DNA of 64,000 bases from Caldicoprobacter guelmensis (GTDB lineage: Bacteria; Bacillota; Clostridia; Caldicoprobacterales; Caldicoprobacteraceae). The notes below the pieces were generated by a model that was not told the origin of the DNA, ran no database searches, and worked only from the letters and a program-made list of their open reading frames with translations. Within the stretch, counting starts at the first letter, position 1; every line of letters begins with the position of its first letter. The translations under genes were made by a program, and so were the position numbers. Positions 18,691 to 27,874 of the stretch are shown here, piece after piece. The stretch covers positions 372,001 through 436,000 of the forward strand of contig NZ_JAFBDW010000001.1 of the NCBI RefSeq assembly GCF_016908415.1, read 5' to 3'.

Positions 18691-21609
18691 TTACTCCTTC
18701 CAACTATCAATTTTACTAGCTGTGATGGTCTCAAAAGGCTTGATAAGATTACCTTCACCGTCTATATATCCAAACTCTTTGAGTTTTTTTCTGATCTCTC
18801 TGTTGGAAAGAATAATGGCTTGGTCCAACGCTATACGCGGGGGCACACCATCGAATACCACTTTATTCCATGCGTTTGACAGCTCACGTTCCACCGCAAA
18901 ATATGCGGGATTCCTTGGTATCTCTTTAATATACCGGTACTGCGTTAAAATGACCTCTTTGTCATTTTGGTCTATCACAGAACACTGCATAAAAGCCTTT
19001 AAGTTAGCACTAGTCCATATATACTCTGGACCATATCTTAGTTGCATTTCATTGGCATAACTTACCTGCGTTTCTGTGTCCATCCACCATTTTATAAACT
19101 CCCAACTTTCTTTAGGGCGTTTAGTGCTTTTCATTATCACACATGAGGTATTGACCGCAGGATGATACCTTAAGACTTCTCCTTCCTCGTTTCTGACGCC
19201 TACGCTCGGAGCTATGCCCCATTGCCCCATTATCTCTGGAGCAGCATTTTTAAGCAGTATATAAGTGTTGAAATCTGACATACCTATGGGGGTCACGCCG
19301 TATCTAAAATTGTTGTAAAAATTCTCTATATTTTCAGGCAAACTATACTTTGTGTACAGATCCGTCATAAACTTGAAGGCCTTTACGGTGTTAGGATCTC
19401 CTAATTCCACCCTGATACCATCTTCAGAGTAAATCTTGCCTCCAAATTGGTGGATGAAAGGCACAGTAACTCCAAAGTGTTTCAATCCTCCGACATTGGC
19501 GATCATGGTATTGAAACTCATACCGTAACGAGACAGGGTAGGCAACATCTTTACAACATCATCCCACGTCTCGGGAACTTCCAATTTCAGCTTTTCTAGG
19601 ATATCCTTTCTATAAAACAGAAGGCTTACATTGACGGTTTCAGGCATAGCATAGCAACTGTCTCCTATAGAAAAAGGAATGAACATTTCAGATGGATAAT
19701 CCCTTATATATTTACCAAAATCTTCAAACTGCCTCAAGTCATACAGTGCTCCCCTTAATGCAAAGTCAAAAGGCCGATATGACGAAGCGCCCAACACAAC
19801 ATCTGGAGCTCTACCTGCTGAATTAGCCAGCAAGAGTTTTTGCTCATCAGGCATAGTCGAAACATTGACTTTGATACCCGTCTTGGGGGTGAATTCATTT
19901 TCGATTTTTTCTCTCAATACCTCTACGTGGGGTATCGAGCGATTGACCCATACGTTTAATTTATCCTCTTCTATTTTTTGGCTGGTTTCCCTCTCTGCAG
20001 TAAAGGACAACACCAACTTTTTAGTACCTTCTATAATTGAACGCATAAAATTGACGTTAGGCTCGGGCAGTTGTGCATTAACGCCGGTTACATAGATACA
20101 ATCTATTGCCATCGGTTGCTTCAATAATTCGGGAAGCAGCAATGCAATCTGTTGTGCAATGGAGTTGCCCCCTAAGTAAAATTGATCTATGTTGTTTACC
20201 AGTTTGTCAGGTTCATCAGCAAATACCCTTAATCTGTCTATTGCAATTTTCAATGTAGAAAGGACATAACTGTCTTTTTTATTAGCAATTTGTGACAGTC
20301 TTTCATACTCCTTCTGCAATTTTTCTGCGCTTTTTAGCAAATCCTCCTTAATTGTAGGAACATACTCCTCTATATTCCAATCCCTATTTTTATCCACTTT
20401 ATTTCCCGTGACAAACTTTATTTGCAATGCTATATCGGATATAAGCTTTATAACGCCAACCAAGCTTTCATAGGTTTCAAAATAAGGCGACGCAGTCGAT
20501 TCAACAGTTAGCCTATGCGTACCTTTTTCTAAATATATCAACACCTTCTCATTTCCTAAAGACAGAGTTTCATTTCGGTATTTTTCACCGCTGTAAGGAA
20601 AAGCATACTCACTTAACTCTGCAAAAGGCACTTTATCATCTAAATAAATATGCTTGAACACAGGAAAATCCTTTTTTACAGCTTGTTTGTATTTAAAATG
20701 TATATTATAAAGTCCACTTTCTTTCACTTCAAATATATAAGTAACCGACTCTCCAGGATTAGCCCACGTCTCAGGATCCAAATAGTTGATTTTCTTCTTT
20801 ACCGGATGATAAGGATATACATTATGGTCATTGCTCTTGGCTCCTCTTATATAAGACTCTGACTTCTCTGCATAATCTTCACCCTGGATAATCAGCATTT
20901 CATCTTCTATTACCGGTTTGTCCTTATATTGTTCTCTATATTGAGAATAGGAAATAGTATCAATTTTGGGTAAAATGGTAATCCTACCTAGCATTAGTTC
21001 TACATGATTATTCTTTATAGTAACAGTATTCTTTCCCTCTTTAAAGTTAAATACTAGTGGTTGTGTTAAATTATAAATACTGGTATTCAGCACGGCGGTT
21101 TGCCATTTGAAAACCCTTTCTGAAGATGGATAAACGTCATTGCCGTAGTCATCCTGTTTATACTGCTTGGTCTTATCCCGCCATATAGCAGGCAACTTTA
21201 TATTCCTGCTCTCGTAGAATTGATATTCACCATTGATACTCACAGAAATATTTAGGTTTTCCATCGTATTTTGGGCAATAAGATAATCTACAGCAATATG
21301 ATAACCTCCGCCTTTTGGTATATTCACCTCAAAAGTTAAACTTGATTGCGGAGGAAGGAAGATGACATCCTCGCCATATCCCTTACTCATTTCCTTAGGC
21401 AATACCTCTATTCCTGAACCGCCTTGAGCAGCAATATCAGCAGGCCTTACAATTACAACTTGGCCATCCTTTACCAAATTGTGTTCAGGCAAAACCTCAA
21501 AATATTTTGGTTCCAGTATCTCTGCATATACCTCATTTACCTGAAAACAATATATAAAAAGTACTGTCAATGCTAATAATATGTTTATTAAAGAAATTGT
21601 CTCCTTCAA
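18691..21609 (-). CDS. Fusion: carbohydrate-binding-like domains plus ABC solute-binding domain
   Basis: 972 residues, about twice the usual solute-binding protein. A signal peptide (1-29) is followed by two beta-sandwich regions of CBM35/CBM6-like character (about 35-215 and 240-395; e.g. ESVTYIFEVKESGLYNIHFK), a helical linker (400-500), and a complete periplasmic-type binding domain (about 555-960; FGGKIYSEDGIRVELGDP, SWEFIKWWMD). There is no lipobox, so anchoring differs from ordinary Gram-positive binding proteins. The start is TTG at 21609, with GGAGGG 10 bases upstream. It directly precedes the first permease pair. The fusion suggests capture of a polymer or large oligosaccharide, an inference. 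Confidence 0.82.
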   Translation of the reverse strand: MKETISLINILLALTVLFIYCFQVNEVYAEILEPKYFEVLPEHNLVKDGQVVIVRPADIAAQGGSGIEVLPKEMSKGYGEDVIFLPPQSSLTFEVNIPKGGGYHIAVDYLIAQNTMENLNISVSINGEYQFYESRNIKLPAIWRDKTKQYKQDDYGNDVYPSSERVFKWQTAVLNTSIYNLTQPLVFNFKEGKNTVTIKNNHVELMLGRITILPKIDTISYSQYREQYKDKPVIEDEMLIIQGEDYAEKSESYIRGAKSNDHNVYPYHPVKKKINYLDPETWANPGESVTYIFEVKESGLYNIHFKYKQAVKKDFPVFKHIYLDDKVPFAELSEYAFPYSGEKYRNETLSLGNEKVLIYLEKGTHRLTVESTASPYFETYESLVGVIKLISDIALQIKFVTGNKVDKNRDWNIEEYVPTIKEDLLKSAEKLQKEYERLSQIANKKDSYVLSTLKIAIDRLRVFADEPDKLVNNIDQFYLGGNSIAQQIALLLPELLKQPMAIDCIYVTGVNAQLPEPNVNFMRSIIEGTKKLVLSFTAERETSQKIEEDKLNVWVNRSIPHVEVLREKIENEFTPKTGIKVNVSTMPDEQKLLLANSAGRAPDVVLGASSYRPFDFALRGALYDLRQFEDFGKYIRDYPSEMFIPFSIGDSCYAMPETVNVSLLFYRKDILEKLKLEVPETWDDVVKMLPTLSRYGMSFNTMIANVGGLKHFGVTVPFIHQFGGKIYSEDGIRVELGDPNTVKAFKFMTDLYTKYSLPENIENFYNNFRYGVTPIGMSDFNTYILLKNAAPEIMGQWGIAPSVGVRNEEGEVLRYHPAVNTSCVIMKSTKRPKESWEFIKWWMDTETQVSYANEMQLRYGPEYIWTSANLKAFMQCSVIDQNDKEVILTQYRYIKEIPRNPAYFAVERELSNAWNKVVFDGVPPRIALDQAIILSNREIRKKLKEFGYIDGEGNLIKPFETITASKIDSWKE

Positions 21610-21665
21610 TTTATTTTTTCCCTCCGCAACAAAGATAAAGCATGTATAAAATAGTGATAATTAAG

Positions 21666-21708
21666 GTATGTAGGAGGTGTATACTGTCAGTATACACCTC
21701 CTACATAC
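21666..21708. repeat. Perfect 21-bp inverted repeat between the two binding-protein genes
   Basis: Arms 21666-21686 and 21688-21708 are exactly complementary around one central base. On the minus-strand mRNA this makes a very stable hairpin in the 107-base gap after the first solute-binding gene. There is no T-tract, so an RNA-stability or processing element is more likely than a full terminator; partial termination cannot be excluded. Confidence 0.85.
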
Positions 21709-21716
21709 GTTTAAAA

Positions 21717-23234
21717 TTACTGCCGCATGCGCTTAATAGCTTCTTGGGTGATGTCGTTGGCTTTCTTCTCAAGCTCGGCAGCTAAATCAGCAGCCGTCTT
21801 CTTTCCTGTAAAGATTTCTTCCCTCATAGCCTTCTCAATTGTCTTGTGGTAAGCAGTATCGAAGTCAGGCACAAACTTGAAACCATCAACGTATCCTCTT
21901 TCTAGATTGTCAAGCATAAACTTAACACCTGGTTTTACATTATTGTAGTTGCACCACTTCTCCCTCACAGTTGGATCGTTAACCGCAGGAATGTGGTCAA
22001 AAGTTAAAAAGTCCGGTATCCTATCTTCAGTAATATTGGGATACTTCTTCTTTGCCTCTTCTTTATTGTAATTCTCGATAATTTCTATCCTATCATCGAA
22101 AGCTGCAGGGTCATAGGACAAATACTTGATAAATCTAAATGCCGCCTCGGGATTCTTGGTACTAGCAGATATGGCATAGGAGTCACACACGATACCAGGA
22201 CGTGGTATATCCCCTTTCTCTGCCACCGGGAACGGATAGAAGTCCCAATCAAACCCACTGTATTTTTCGTTTTTATCAAAAGACAATCCCCATGAGAAAT
22301 CCATCCAAAGAGCAACATTACCTTTTAAGAACACGCTGTACGATTCCTCTTCTCCAAACTTTTCCTTATAAGCATTCTTTATTTTTTCAAAGACGGCATC
22401 CCTTTCAGCACCTTCTGGCAAGTCCCACGGATTGGGGAACTGCTCCTCGATTTGCCACAAAGCGATATTCCTATCATGCAACTCTTTTGTAAGGTTTACA
22501 GCAAAAATCCATTCGTCTCCCAACACATATTTACTTCCGTCCCAGCAGCCCCAACCAAGCTTGTCATTCATCTGAGCCGGCAAGTGTTTAGGAATTTCGA
22601 CAATACTGTTGGTCCCTATGGTCTGACCTTTAGTAGTTTTAATCAAAATATCCTTATACTCATCAATTGTCCATGTATAATCAGGAATAGGGATGTTATT
22701 CGCTTCAAGCAGCGACTTGTTCACTATAAACCCGTGCAGGAACACATAAGTAGGCAACATAACAACCTTTCCATCAAACGTGGCAGTATCTATCAAGTTC
22801 TGGTAATACTTCTTTTCGGCATCCTTTTCCAGGAATGGCTTGAGGTCTATGATCCACTTGTTCTGGATTGGAATAAATGGGTTTTCGACTTCAAATACGT
22901 CTGGCATTTCTCCTGAAGCAATTCTCTTCGCTAAAGCTTCATTTCCAAACCATCCACCAAAGTCATCTACTACTACTTTAATATCAGGGTTCCTTTCGTT
23001 AAATTTGGCAGCCAACTCCTCAGCCATGACGATGTTTTCCCATGTAGCCCATTTTATTACTACCGGTTCTTTCTTTTCTGTACCACTTTGAGATGTTTCC
23101 TGTTTGTTTTCAGAAGATGCGCCGTTTTGCTGTGATGGCTGATTGGTATCTTTGGTGTTGGTACTCTTACCACAACCCGCTAAAACTAAAGAAACCACTA
23201 AAATACATACAACCAGCAGTGATAATCTTTTCAT
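21717..23234 (-). CDS. Extracellular sugar-binding lipoprotein (ABC transporter)
   Basis: 505 residues. A type-II signal peptide ends in the lipobox LVLAGCGK (Cys at about residue 21), followed by a low-complexity linker rich in S/T/Q/N/E (22-52) and a family-1 solute-binding domain (VVIKWATWENIVMAEELAAK; NPEAAFRFIKYLSYDPAAFD). It would be tethered to the outer face of the membrane and feed one of the two permease pairs downstream. It is the first gene of the operon, and the strong hairpin after it fits the usual need for more binding protein than permease. Confidence 0.93.
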   Translation of the reverse strand: MKRLSLLVVCILVVSLVLAGCGKSTNTKDTNQPSQQNGASSENKQETSQSGTEKKEPVVIKWATWENIVMAEELAAKFNERNPDIKVVVDDFGGWFGNEALAKRIASGEMPDVFEVENPFIPIQNKWIIDLKPFLEKDAEKKYYQNLIDTATFDGKVVMLPTYVFLHGFIVNKSLLEANNIPIPDYTWTIDEYKDILIKTTKGQTIGTNSIVEIPKHLPAQMNDKLGWGCWDGSKYVLGDEWIFAVNLTKELHDRNIALWQIEEQFPNPWDLPEGAERDAVFEKIKNAYKEKFGEEESYSVFLKGNVALWMDFSWGLSFDKNEKYSGFDWDFYPFPVAEKGDIPRPGIVCDSYAISASTKNPEAAFRFIKYLSYDPAAFDDRIEIIENYNKEEAKKKYPNITEDRIPDFLTFDHIPAVNDPTVREKWCNYNNVKPGVKFMLDNLERGYVDGFKFVPDFDTAYHKTIEKAMREEIFTGKKTAADLAAELEKKANDITQEAIKRMRQ

Positions 23235-23267
23235 AACCAGTTTTTACCCCCTTTTTAGACTTTTTAT

Positions 23268-23294
23268 GTAAAACTCTCATGAAGAGAGTTTTAC
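23268..23294 (-). other. Hairpin in the 5' leader of the ABC operon
   Basis: Perfect 11-bp stem, GTAAAACTCTC (23268-23278) with GAGAGTTTTAC (23284-23294) and a 5-base loop, 34-60 bases before the start of the binding-protein gene. It may be a transcript-stabilising hairpin or an operator. Confidence 0.6.
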
Positions 23295-23391
23295 TCTGAC
23301 ATCTAAACACCTTTCTTTCCAATCTTTATAACTCATCTTTTATTTGTAAAGGCAGATGATTTGGAATTTACTACTTTACTTATCACAATTT

Positions 23392-23403
23392 TTGTTATAA
23401 CAA
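23392..23403. promoter_or_regulatory. 12-bp palindrome, possible operator of the ABC operon
   Basis: TTGTTATAACAA is a perfect palindrome in the 246-base gap between lacI and the operon it is presumed to control. A clean -35/-10 pair could not be assigned. Confidence 0.35.
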
Positions 23404-23480
23404 TTATTAAATTTATTGTTATTTGAGAAGACTTACTTTCTTTAGTAAAAAAGCACATTAGAACAAGGCTTTGATTTAAA

Positions 23481-24476
23481 TCACTTCATTTTAACGCTAT
23501 CCCTAATCACTATTTCAGGAGTGAGCTCTAGATGTTTCATCGTCTTACTTCCATGCATGGCCATTATCAAAGTTTGAACGGCTACATTAGCCCATTCTTT
23601 TATTGGCTGCCTTACCGTAGTTAAAGCCGGTTTAACATGGGTTGCCAAATTAATGTCGTCAAAACCTGCCAGCGAAAGGTCATCTGGAATCTTTATACCT
23701 GCTTCGTCGCAAGCTTTTATTACTCCTATTGCCATTTCATCATTATCACAAAACATGGCCTCCGGAATACGGTTTTGAGCTATAAGTAACTTAGCAGTAT
23801 TGTATCCTCCTTCTATAGTACGACCTCCTTGACAATAAATTTGAGTAGAGGGATCAATACCACATTCTTTTAAAGCGTCACAATATCCTTTGTATCTCAT
23901 TTGAGTTTCATAAGTCATGTAGGAACCACCCATAAAGGCAATCTCTCTATGTCCACATTCCAGCAGGTATTTTACTATATTGTAAGCACCTTTATAGTTA
24001 TCTATAGTTACTGAAAAAATGTAATCCCCCTCTATCTTTCTATCAAGCGTTACGATAGGAAAATCACTAGACGAATACTTAAGCAGAACTTTATCAGAGA
24101 TATTATATGCTGTAACGATCAGGCCATTAGGTCTGTGAGTGTCAAAGATATGCCGTAACGAGTAATCATTGCTAATAAACGCAGTGGTATAGCCAATCAA
24201 TACATAACCATTAGATATAGCACTTTCTTCAATACACGCTAACAATTCACTGAAAAATGGCCCTTTAAAGTTGGAAGTAGCAATTCCTATTATGTTTTTC
24301 ATTGGCAAATGCTTCCTCAATAACTGATTTTTTGAATTGATATATCCTAATTCGCTAGCTGCTTGCAATACTTTTCTTGCCGTCTCTTCACTTATTTTGC
24401 CTTTTCCGTTGATCACATAGGATGCGGTAGCTAAGCTCACACCTGCTTTTAGCGCAACATCTTTCAAAGTGGCCAT
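23481..24476 (-). CDS. LacI-family transcriptional repressor
   Basis: 331 residues from the ATG at 24476. The N-terminal helix-turn-helix and hinge are MATLKDVALKAGVSLATASY with GKGKISEETARKVLQAASEL following; the rest is a sugar-binding PBP-I domain ending VIRDSVKM. A longer reading frame to 24518 is rejected because AAGGAG lies inside it, 11 bases before 24476, and the protein then starts at the canonical LacI residue. It is transcribed toward the ABC operon and divergently from the GH3 gene, so it probably controls both. An operator-like sequence overlaps its own promoter. Confidence 0.93.
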   Translation of the reverse strand: MATLKDVALKAGVSLATASYVINGKGKISEETARKVLQAASELGYINSKNQLLRKHLPMKNIIGIATSNFKGPFFSELLACIEESAISNGYVLIGYTTAFISNDYSLRHIFDTHRPNGLIVTAYNISDKVLLKYSSSDFPIVTLDRKIEGDYIFSVTIDNYKGAYNIVKYLLECGHREIAFMGGSYMTYETQMRYKGYCDALKECGIDPSTQIYCQGGRTIEGGYNTAKLLIAQNRIPEAMFCDNDEMAIGVIKACDEAGIKIPDDLSLAGFDDINLATHVKPALTTVRQPIKEWANVAVQTLIMAMHGSKTMKHLELTPEIVIRDSVKMK

Positions 24477-24567
24477 TTCTTTATTTACTCCTTTATATAA
24501 AGGATATTTAAAAAACACAAGCTTTTTAAATTAACAAAAAGTGAAATATAAATTGTTTTCTGATTAT

Positions 24568-24599
24568 ATTATAAACGTGTTAACGCTTTTTGTCAACAC
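24568..24599 (-). promoter_or_regulatory. lacI promoter with overlapping operator
   Basis: Consensus promoter on the minus strand: TTGACA (24596-24591), 17-base spacer, TATAAT (24573-24568). An imperfect palindrome GTGTTAAC/GTCAACAC (24577-24584 and 24592-24599) covers the -35 box and the spacer, as expected for autorepression by a LacI protein. Confidence 0.75.
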
Positions 24600-24663
24600 G
24601 GCTTTAAATAAAATTTAATTGGTAAAACAAGGTAATGTAAATGCTGTTTTTAGTACAACTCTG

Positions 24664-24705
24664 CACTTAATTTCACTTAATTCACAGCTCTTATTTCACT
24701 TAATT
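24664..24705 (+). repeat. Three direct repeats upstream of the GH3 promoter
   Basis: CACTTAATT occurs at 24664-24672, 24674-24682 and 24697-24705, ending just before the putative -35 box of the GH3 gene. Spacings of 10 and 23 bases are roughly one and two helical turns, suggesting a binding array for a regulator. Confidence 0.55.
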
Positions 24706-24710
24706 TATTG

Positions 24711-24739
24711 TTTACTTTTTACTAAACGTTTGATATAAT
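24711..24739 (+). promoter_or_regulatory. Putative promoter of the GH3 gene
   Basis: TTTACT (24711-24716), 17-base spacer, TATAAT (24734-24739). The spacer includes the small palindrome AAACGTTT, a possible operator half. Confidence 0.55.
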
Positions 24740-24816
24740 CAAATTTATAAAAGTAGTTCATCTTCAATTCATTTACAATTTCAACTAATCACATATACAT
24801 CGAGAGGGGGAAGCTG

Positions 24817-26973
24817 ATGCTATCGCTCAAAGAAATCGTCAAAAATATGACTCTACGAGAAAAACTGGCACAAATGACTCAGTTAACCGGCTCATTCTTT
24901 GAAGATGTGGATTCTGCTGTAACCGGTCCTTTGTCAGAAATGAACATCAGCAAGCAAGACCTGTATAGCATCGGTTCAGTATTAGGCACAAGCGGGGCCA
25001 AACAAGTCATTGAAATCCAAAAAAACTATATGAAAAACAACCGTCACGGTATACCCCTCATTTTCATGGCTGACGTTATACACGGTTATCGTACAATTTT
25101 CCCTATACCACTTGCAATGGGTTGTACCTGGGACCCTGAATTGGTGGAGCAAGCGGCATCAGTTGCTGCAAAAGAAGCATGTGTGGCCGGCATACACGTC
25201 ACTTTCTCGCCAATGGTAGATTTAGTGCGCGACCCGCGGTGGGGTCGTGTAATGGAAACAACAGGTGAAGACCCTTACCTTAATTCGTTATTTGCTAGAG
25301 CTTTTGTAAGGGGATATCAGAAAGGTGGCTTAAATCAATTTGGCACTGTAGCGTCCTGTGTTAAACACTTTGCTGGCTATGGCGGTGCAGAAGGGGGCAG
25401 GGATTATAACACCGTTGAACTCAGCCCTTCGACTTTAAGGGATCAATATTTGCCAGCATATAAAGCAGCTGTCGAAGAAGGTTGTGAAATGGTAATGACC
25501 TCGTTTAACACGCTAGACGGCGTACCGTCTACCTGCAATAAATGGCTTTTAAGAGATTTGTTACGAAAAGAATGGGGTTTTAAGGGAGTCGTCATTTCAG
25601 ACTGGGATGCAGTACGCGAGCTTATTCCTCATGGGGTTGCCGAAAACGAAGAAGAAGCCGCGCTAAAAGCTATACTTGCCGGCGTAGATATAGAGATGAT
25701 GAGTTTAACTTACTTAACTTGCGTTGAAAAACTTATTGCGGAGGGAAAAATTAGTGAACAATTAATTGATGAAGCAGTTGAGCGTATATTAGAGCTCAAG
25801 CAGAAACTTGGTTTGTTCAATAACCCATACCGTTTTGCTGACCCAGAAAAAGAAGAAAAGCTATTATTGTGCGAAGAACATAGGAGACTTGCTTATGAAG
25901 TAGCGGTAGCTTCGTTGGTATTACTCAAAAACGATGATGAAATACTTCCTTTAGACGTAAAAGGCAAAAAAATAGGTTTAATAGGGCCCTACGCTGAAGC
26001 AAATCACATATTAGGTGGTTGGTCTTGCGAAGGCCGCAATGAAGAAGCAATTACCTTACGTCAGGGACTTGAGGCTTTAGTACCGCCTGATACTTTACTG
26101 GTAGCCACCGGTTGCGGAATAGAAGACGGTACTGATGAACAATTAATTGAAGCATTAAAAGTTGCTCAGCAATGCGACGTAATAATTATGGCATTAGGAG
26201 AACATCCAGACATGAGCGGTGAAGCCGGTAGCAGGGCATTTTTAACCCTACCTGGTCGCCAACAAGAACTGTTAGAAGCCGTTTATGCTTTGGGCAAAAA
26301 AGTGGTGGTAGTGCTATTTAACGGGCGTCCTTTGGACTTGCGAGATGTCGTTAAACATTCGCATGCCATACTTGAGGCATGGTTCCCTGGAACTGAAGGG
26401 GGATCAGCTATAGCCAGCGTATTGCTAGGACTTAGGTCTCCATCTGGTCGATTAACTATGAGCTTCCCTTATTGCACAGGGCAAATCCCCGTATATTATA
26501 ACCAACTGAATACGGGGCGTCCAAAGCCAAGCGAAGATTGTACTGATCGCTTCTACTCCATGTATCTAGACATCCCAAATGCTCCTCTGTTTCCTTTTGG
26601 ATACGGCTTGACATATACAACCTTTGAGTATAGCAATATAGAAATTGATAATAATATACTTACTCCCGACAACGCAATTAATGTCTCAGTAACCGTCAAA
26701 AATACCGGTCGCAGGCCAGGAGTCGAAACCGTCCAACTATATATCAGAGACTTAGTAGGAAGCCGCTCTAGACCCATTATGGAACTTAAAGGCTTTAAAA
26801 AAGTAAAGCTTGAACCTGGTGAATCTTGCAAGGTAACCTTTACCATAACCGAAGATATGCTAAGATTTACAACCCTTGATGGAACATTTGATTCTGAACC
26901 AGGCAAATTCATCGCAATGGTGGGTAAAAACTCAAAGGACTACTTGTCAATAGAGTTTTCATTGGTAAAATAA
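24817..26973 (+). CDS. GH3 beta-glucosidase
   Basis: 718 residues, no signal peptide, so cytosolic. The N-terminal (beta/alpha)8 domain contains the catalytic nucleophile in GFKGVVISDWDAV (Asp262), substrate-binding KHFAGYGGAEGGRDYN (about 187-202) and MVDLVRDPRWGRVMETTGEDP-type sequence. The second alpha/beta sandwich contains GEHPDMSGEAGSR with a plausible acid/base Glu, and a fibronectin III-like domain closes the protein (about 630-718). GH3 enzymes of this BglX type remove terminal beta-glucose from oligoglucans, and some act on sophoro-oligosaccharides. GAGGGGG lies 8 bases before the ATG. It is monocistronic, divergent from lacI and followed by a terminator. Confidence 0.95.
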   Translation: MLSLKEIVKNMTLREKLAQMTQLTGSFFEDVDSAVTGPLSEMNISKQDLYSIGSVLGTSGAKQVIEIQKNYMKNNRHGIPLIFMADVIHGYRTIFPIPLAMGCTWDPELVEQAASVAAKEACVAGIHVTFSPMVDLVRDPRWGRVMETTGEDPYLNSLFARAFVRGYQKGGLNQFGTVASCVKHFAGYGGAEGGRDYNTVELSPSTLRDQYLPAYKAAVEEGCEMVMTSFNTLDGVPSTCNKWLLRDLLRKEWGFKGVVISDWDAVRELIPHGVAENEEEAALKAILAGVDIEMMSLTYLTCVEKLIAEGKISEQLIDEAVERILELKQKLGLFNNPYRFADPEKEEKLLLCEEHRRLAYEVAVASLVLLKNDDEILPLDVKGKKIGLIGPYAEANHILGGWSCEGRNEEAITLRQGLEALVPPDTLLVATGCGIEDGTDEQLIEALKVAQQCDVIIMALGEHPDMSGEAGSRAFLTLPGRQQELLEAVYALGKKVVVVLFNGRPLDLRDVVKHSHAILEAWFPGTEGGSAIASVLLGLRSPSGRLTMSFPYCTGQIPVYYNQLNTGRPKPSEDCTDRFYSMYLDIPNAPLFPFGYGLTYTTFEYSNIEIDNNILTPDNAINVSVTVKNTGRRPGVETVQLYIRDLVGSRSRPIMELKGFKKVKLEPGESCKVTFTITEDMLRFTTLDGTFDSEPGKFIAMVGKNSKDYLSIEFSLVK

Positions 26974-26988
26974 TGTAAAATAAAACTG

Positions 26989-27028
26989 AAAAAGGATGTG
27001 ATATCAAAACAGACATCACATCCTTTTT
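26989..27028. terminator. Terminator after the GH3 gene
   Basis: Perfect 14-bp stem (26989-27002 with 27015-27028), core AAGGATGTGAT/ATCACATCCTT, with T-tracts on both strands; it serves the convergent gene pair. Confidence 0.9.
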
Positions 27029-27105
27029 TATTACCAAAATAAATAAAAATATTTGCTTCATACACCTTAGGCTATGAAAATTCATCCCAATTTTAACTTA
27101 CCATT

Positions 27106-27828
27106 TTACAACAACGAAGCAGCCTCTTTATCCAACAGCAAATAAAAATTATTATGCAGCTTTAATGCTGTAGCAGGAAGGCTAGTATCAGGTGGTGACT
27201 CTACCGTCTTCTTTATAATCTCAGCTTTTCCTGCTCCGCTAGCCACAAGTATAACATTTCTAGCCTCTAAAAAGTGTTTTATTCCGAGAGTAAGCCCTTT
27301 CTCAAGCTGCCTTTGCACAGTGAAATACTTTTTACCCACTTCTTTTGTTATCTCATCAAGTACAACCACGTGGGAATAAGCATCGAAAGGAGAGCCAGGT
27401 TCATTAAAGCCAATATGGCCGTTTATGCCTATCCCCAAAAGCACCACATCAATGGGTCCATTTTTAAGCACAAACTCATCTATCCTTTTGCACTCTAATT
27501 CAGGGTCTGAAGCTTGGCCATTAAAAAACGCGATATTTGATTCCAAAATCCCAAGGGGGTTAAATAAATTATCGTGCATGAATTTTATACAACTTCCTTC
27601 ATCTTGCATGCCCAAACCTACCCATTCGTCTAAGCTTACAAATTTGCACCTTGAAAAATCAACCTTTCCTTCTCTGGCAAAGTCTACAAGGCATTTATAT
27701 ATGCCTATAGGTGTATGTCCTGCTGCCAAACACAATAAACCTGTCGGGTTCGCATTAACTACGTTCATTATCAACTTTGCTGCTTCTTTCGACAATTCTT
27801 TATAATCACTATATATCCTTAAATCCAT
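27106..27828 (-). CDS. nagB: Glucosamine-6-phosphate deaminase-like protein
   Basis: 240 residues of the NagB/SuIII isomerase family, which converts glucosamine-6-phosphate to fructose-6-phosphate and ammonia in the cytosol. The catalytic Asp is in FVSLDEWVGL (about residue 67) and the ring-opening His is in GIGINGHIGFNEPGS (about residue 138). It is the last gene of a six-gene minus cluster (PfkB, MttB-like, URO-D-like, ROK, GH4, NagB). As no NagA is present, an amino sugar other than N-acetylglucosamine-6-phosphate, or a non-deaminating isomerase role, is possible. Confidence 0.88.
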   Translation of the reverse strand: MDLRIYSDYKELSKEAAKLIMNVVNANPTGLLCLAAGHTPIGIYKCLVDFAREGKVDFSRCKFVSLDEWVGLGMQDEGSCIKFMHDNLFNPLGILESNIAFFNGQASDPELECKRIDEFVLKNGPIDVVLLGIGINGHIGFNEPGSPFDAYSHVVVLDEITKEVGKKYFTVQRQLEKGLTLGIKHFLEARNVILVASGAGKAEIIKKTVESPPDTSLPATALKLHNNFYLLLDKEAASLL

Positions 27829-27874
27829 ATATTATCACCTTGCTCCCATCATTTTGCATTCACCAAATCCTTGC

